A DNA stretch of 14,264 nucleotides, taken from contig CALMBE010000309.1 of the NCBI GenBank assembly GCA_937860165.1, forward strand, positions 1-14,264. Direction: 5' to 3'. The notes under the pieces were generated by a model that was not told the origin of the DNA, searched no databases, and saw nothing but the letters and a program-made list of their open reading frames with translations. The translations under genes were made by a program, and so were the position numbers. Below are positions 13,511 through 14,264 of the stretch, piece after piece; the stretch's first letter is position 1; each line of letters opens with the position of its first letter. The stretch comes from an uncultured Planctomycetaceae bacterium. GTDB taxonomy: Bacteria; Planctomycetota; Planctomycetia; Pirellulales; Lacipirellulaceae.

Positions 13511-14083
13511 ATGTCCAAGTCTTTTTCCAAATTGATGCAGCAGGGTGCCTCGTGGGTGACTGCTGCCGTGATGGTCTCGCAACCGCAATTACTGTTGGCC
13601 GAAGTGAATTCTGCCGCTCCGACAACTTCGGTTGTCCACGCTCTAGCTGAAACTGCACCACAAGACGTGGCACTTCAAGCGGGTGGAGTTTTGACCGGTC
13701 AGGTCGTCGACACAGCAGGACAGCCGCAGTCGATGGTTCCAGTTTCCGTACGGACCGGTGGCCAAGAGATCGCCCGCGTGACAACCGATCAGCAAGGTCA
13801 GTTTCGCGTGGCGAGCCTCAAGGGTGGTGTGTACCATGTGGCAACTAATGGTAACCAGGGCGTCTACCGCTTCTGGGCACCACAAACGGCACCACCGGCC
13901 TCGACCAGTGGATTGAATTTGGTCTCGGGTCAAGATGTCATGCGTGGACAAATGGGTGGCGGGCCGTTCACTTCCATGGGGCAGTGGATTGCCGAGCATC
14001 CCATCATTACCGCCGGTGCCATCGCGACCGCCATTGCCGTGCCAATAGCTCTCAGCGACGACGACGATCCTTCGTCTCCGTAG
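13511..14083 (+). CDS. Secreted carboxypeptidase-regulatory-like protein with C-terminal anchor (paralogue 2)
   Basis: A 190-residue protein with the same order of parts as the gene before it. Residues 1-30 are a signal peptide (ending LLLA). The shared beta domain reads VALQAGGVLTGQVVDTAGQP and TDQQGQFRVASLKGG, followed by YRFWAPQTAPP, then VSGQDVMRGQMGGG, a hydrophobic helix at about 164-182 (ITAGAIATAIAVPIAL) and the acidic end DDDDPSSP. It lacks the Cys/Gly-rich insert. A signal peptide plus a C-terminal helix suggests an envelope protein anchored near its C-terminus with a short Asp-rich tail on the other side. Function unknown. AAGGGAG lies 8 bases before the ATG, a stronger ribosome site than most in this window. 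A strong terminator follows at 14117. Confidence 0.85.
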   Translation: MSKSFSKLMQQGASWVTAAVMVSQPQLLLAEVNSAAPTTSVVHALAETAPQDVALQAGGVLTGQVVDTAGQPQSMVPVSVRTGGQEIARVTTDQQGQFRVASLKGGVYHVATNGNQGVYRFWAPQTAPPASTSGLNLVSGQDVMRGQMGGGPFTSMGQWIAEHPIITAGAIATAIAVPIALSDDDDPSSP

Positions 14084-14116
14084 TTGAAAATGCTGCTTGA
14101 AGTCAAGTAATAACAC

Positions 14117-14148
14117 AACCACGCGGTCCCAGCGACCGCGTGGTTTTT
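14117..14148 (+). terminator. Rho-independent terminator
   Basis: AACCACGCGGTC (14117-14128) pairs perfectly with GACCGCGTGGTT (14134-14145) around a CCAGC loop, and a run of five T follows at 14144-14148. It lies 34 bases after the stop of paralogue 2 and should end its transcript. It is the clearest terminator in the window. Confidence 0.92.
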
Positions 14149-14264
14149 GTTTGCGCGAGATAGAGTGATCGAATGGAAAATAAAAACCGCAGGGTCGCCG
14201 AGAAGCTACACTGTGCGCGGCCTACGGTGAGACGTTTTTGAGGTCCGACGCAACTGGTTACATC
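14149..14264. other. Window end, no gene recognised
   Basis: A short plus-strand frame from an ATG at 14173 ends in TGA about 66 bases later and has no ribosome site. The minus strand has an open frame entering from the right edge, but it runs through the terminator stem and matches nothing I know. Nothing here is supported as a gene. Confidence 0.4.

Noticed and set aside
14099..14264. 3' end of a minus-strand gene entering from the right edge
   Set aside because: The frame is open but passes through the terminator stem and gives no recognisable residues.
1..14264. CRISPR array, rRNA or complete insertion sequence
   Set aside because: No regularly spaced direct repeats, no rRNA-like sequence and no transposase motif were seen on either strand.

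Overview
This window most likely comes from a member of the Planctomycetota, probably the Pirellulales. The evidence is a set of lineage-typical traits: dockerin-like repeats of the form DGRDFLxWQRxxG followed by PEP-CTERM sorting tails, exported Gfo/Idh/MocA oxidoreductases and xylose-isomerase-like TIM barrels with Tat signals, a (5-formylfuran-3-yl)methyl phosphate synthase (MfnB) in a bacterial setting, and gaps filled with small palindromic elements. This assignment rests on pattern recognition; no marker gene is present.

Layout. Bases 1-688 hold no convincing gene. Next come a minus-strand HEAT/TPR protein (689-1354), a plus-strand secreted protein with two secretin-N/STN-like halves (1736-2869), and a convergent single-domain CheY-type receiver (2951-3313, minus). 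A minus-strand pair follows, made of a small planctomycete protein and a polyhydroxyalkanoate-system-type protein (4255 down to 3649). A translationally coupled minus-strand pair comes next: a two-helix membrane protein and MfnB (5803 down to 4485).

From 5804 to 6421 there is repeat-rich DNA and the tail of a broken dockerin/PEP-CTERM gene. A plus-strand run from 6422 to 12254 then looks like one functional unit: a secreted Spherulin-4-like glycosidase, a Tat-exported sugar isomerase/epimerase-like TIM barrel, a Tat-exported Gfo/Idh/MocA oxidoreductase, a secreted SUMF1/FGE-fold protein without a complete catalytic cysteine pair, and a cytosolic Gfo/Idh/MocA oxidoreductase. I infer a carbohydrate-processing locus: outside cleavage of a polysaccharide, then redox and isomerase chemistry on the sugar, possibly of the 3-keto-glycoside type. 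The glycosidase gene appears frameshifted just before its PEP-CTERM tail, which survives in another frame.

A 155-bp REPIN-like element (12297-12451) separates this run from two tandem paralogous secreted proteins (12747-13313 and 13511-14083), each with a carboxypeptidase-regulatory-like domain, a C-terminal membrane segment and an Asp-rich tail. A strong intrinsic terminator follows (14117-14148).

The most notable items are the displaced PEP-CTERM tail, a 58-bp element that folds on paper into a perfect cloverleaf (11064-11121), the REPIN-like element, a hairpin lying between 17-bp direct repeats (5894-5960), and the MfnB/membrane-protein pair.
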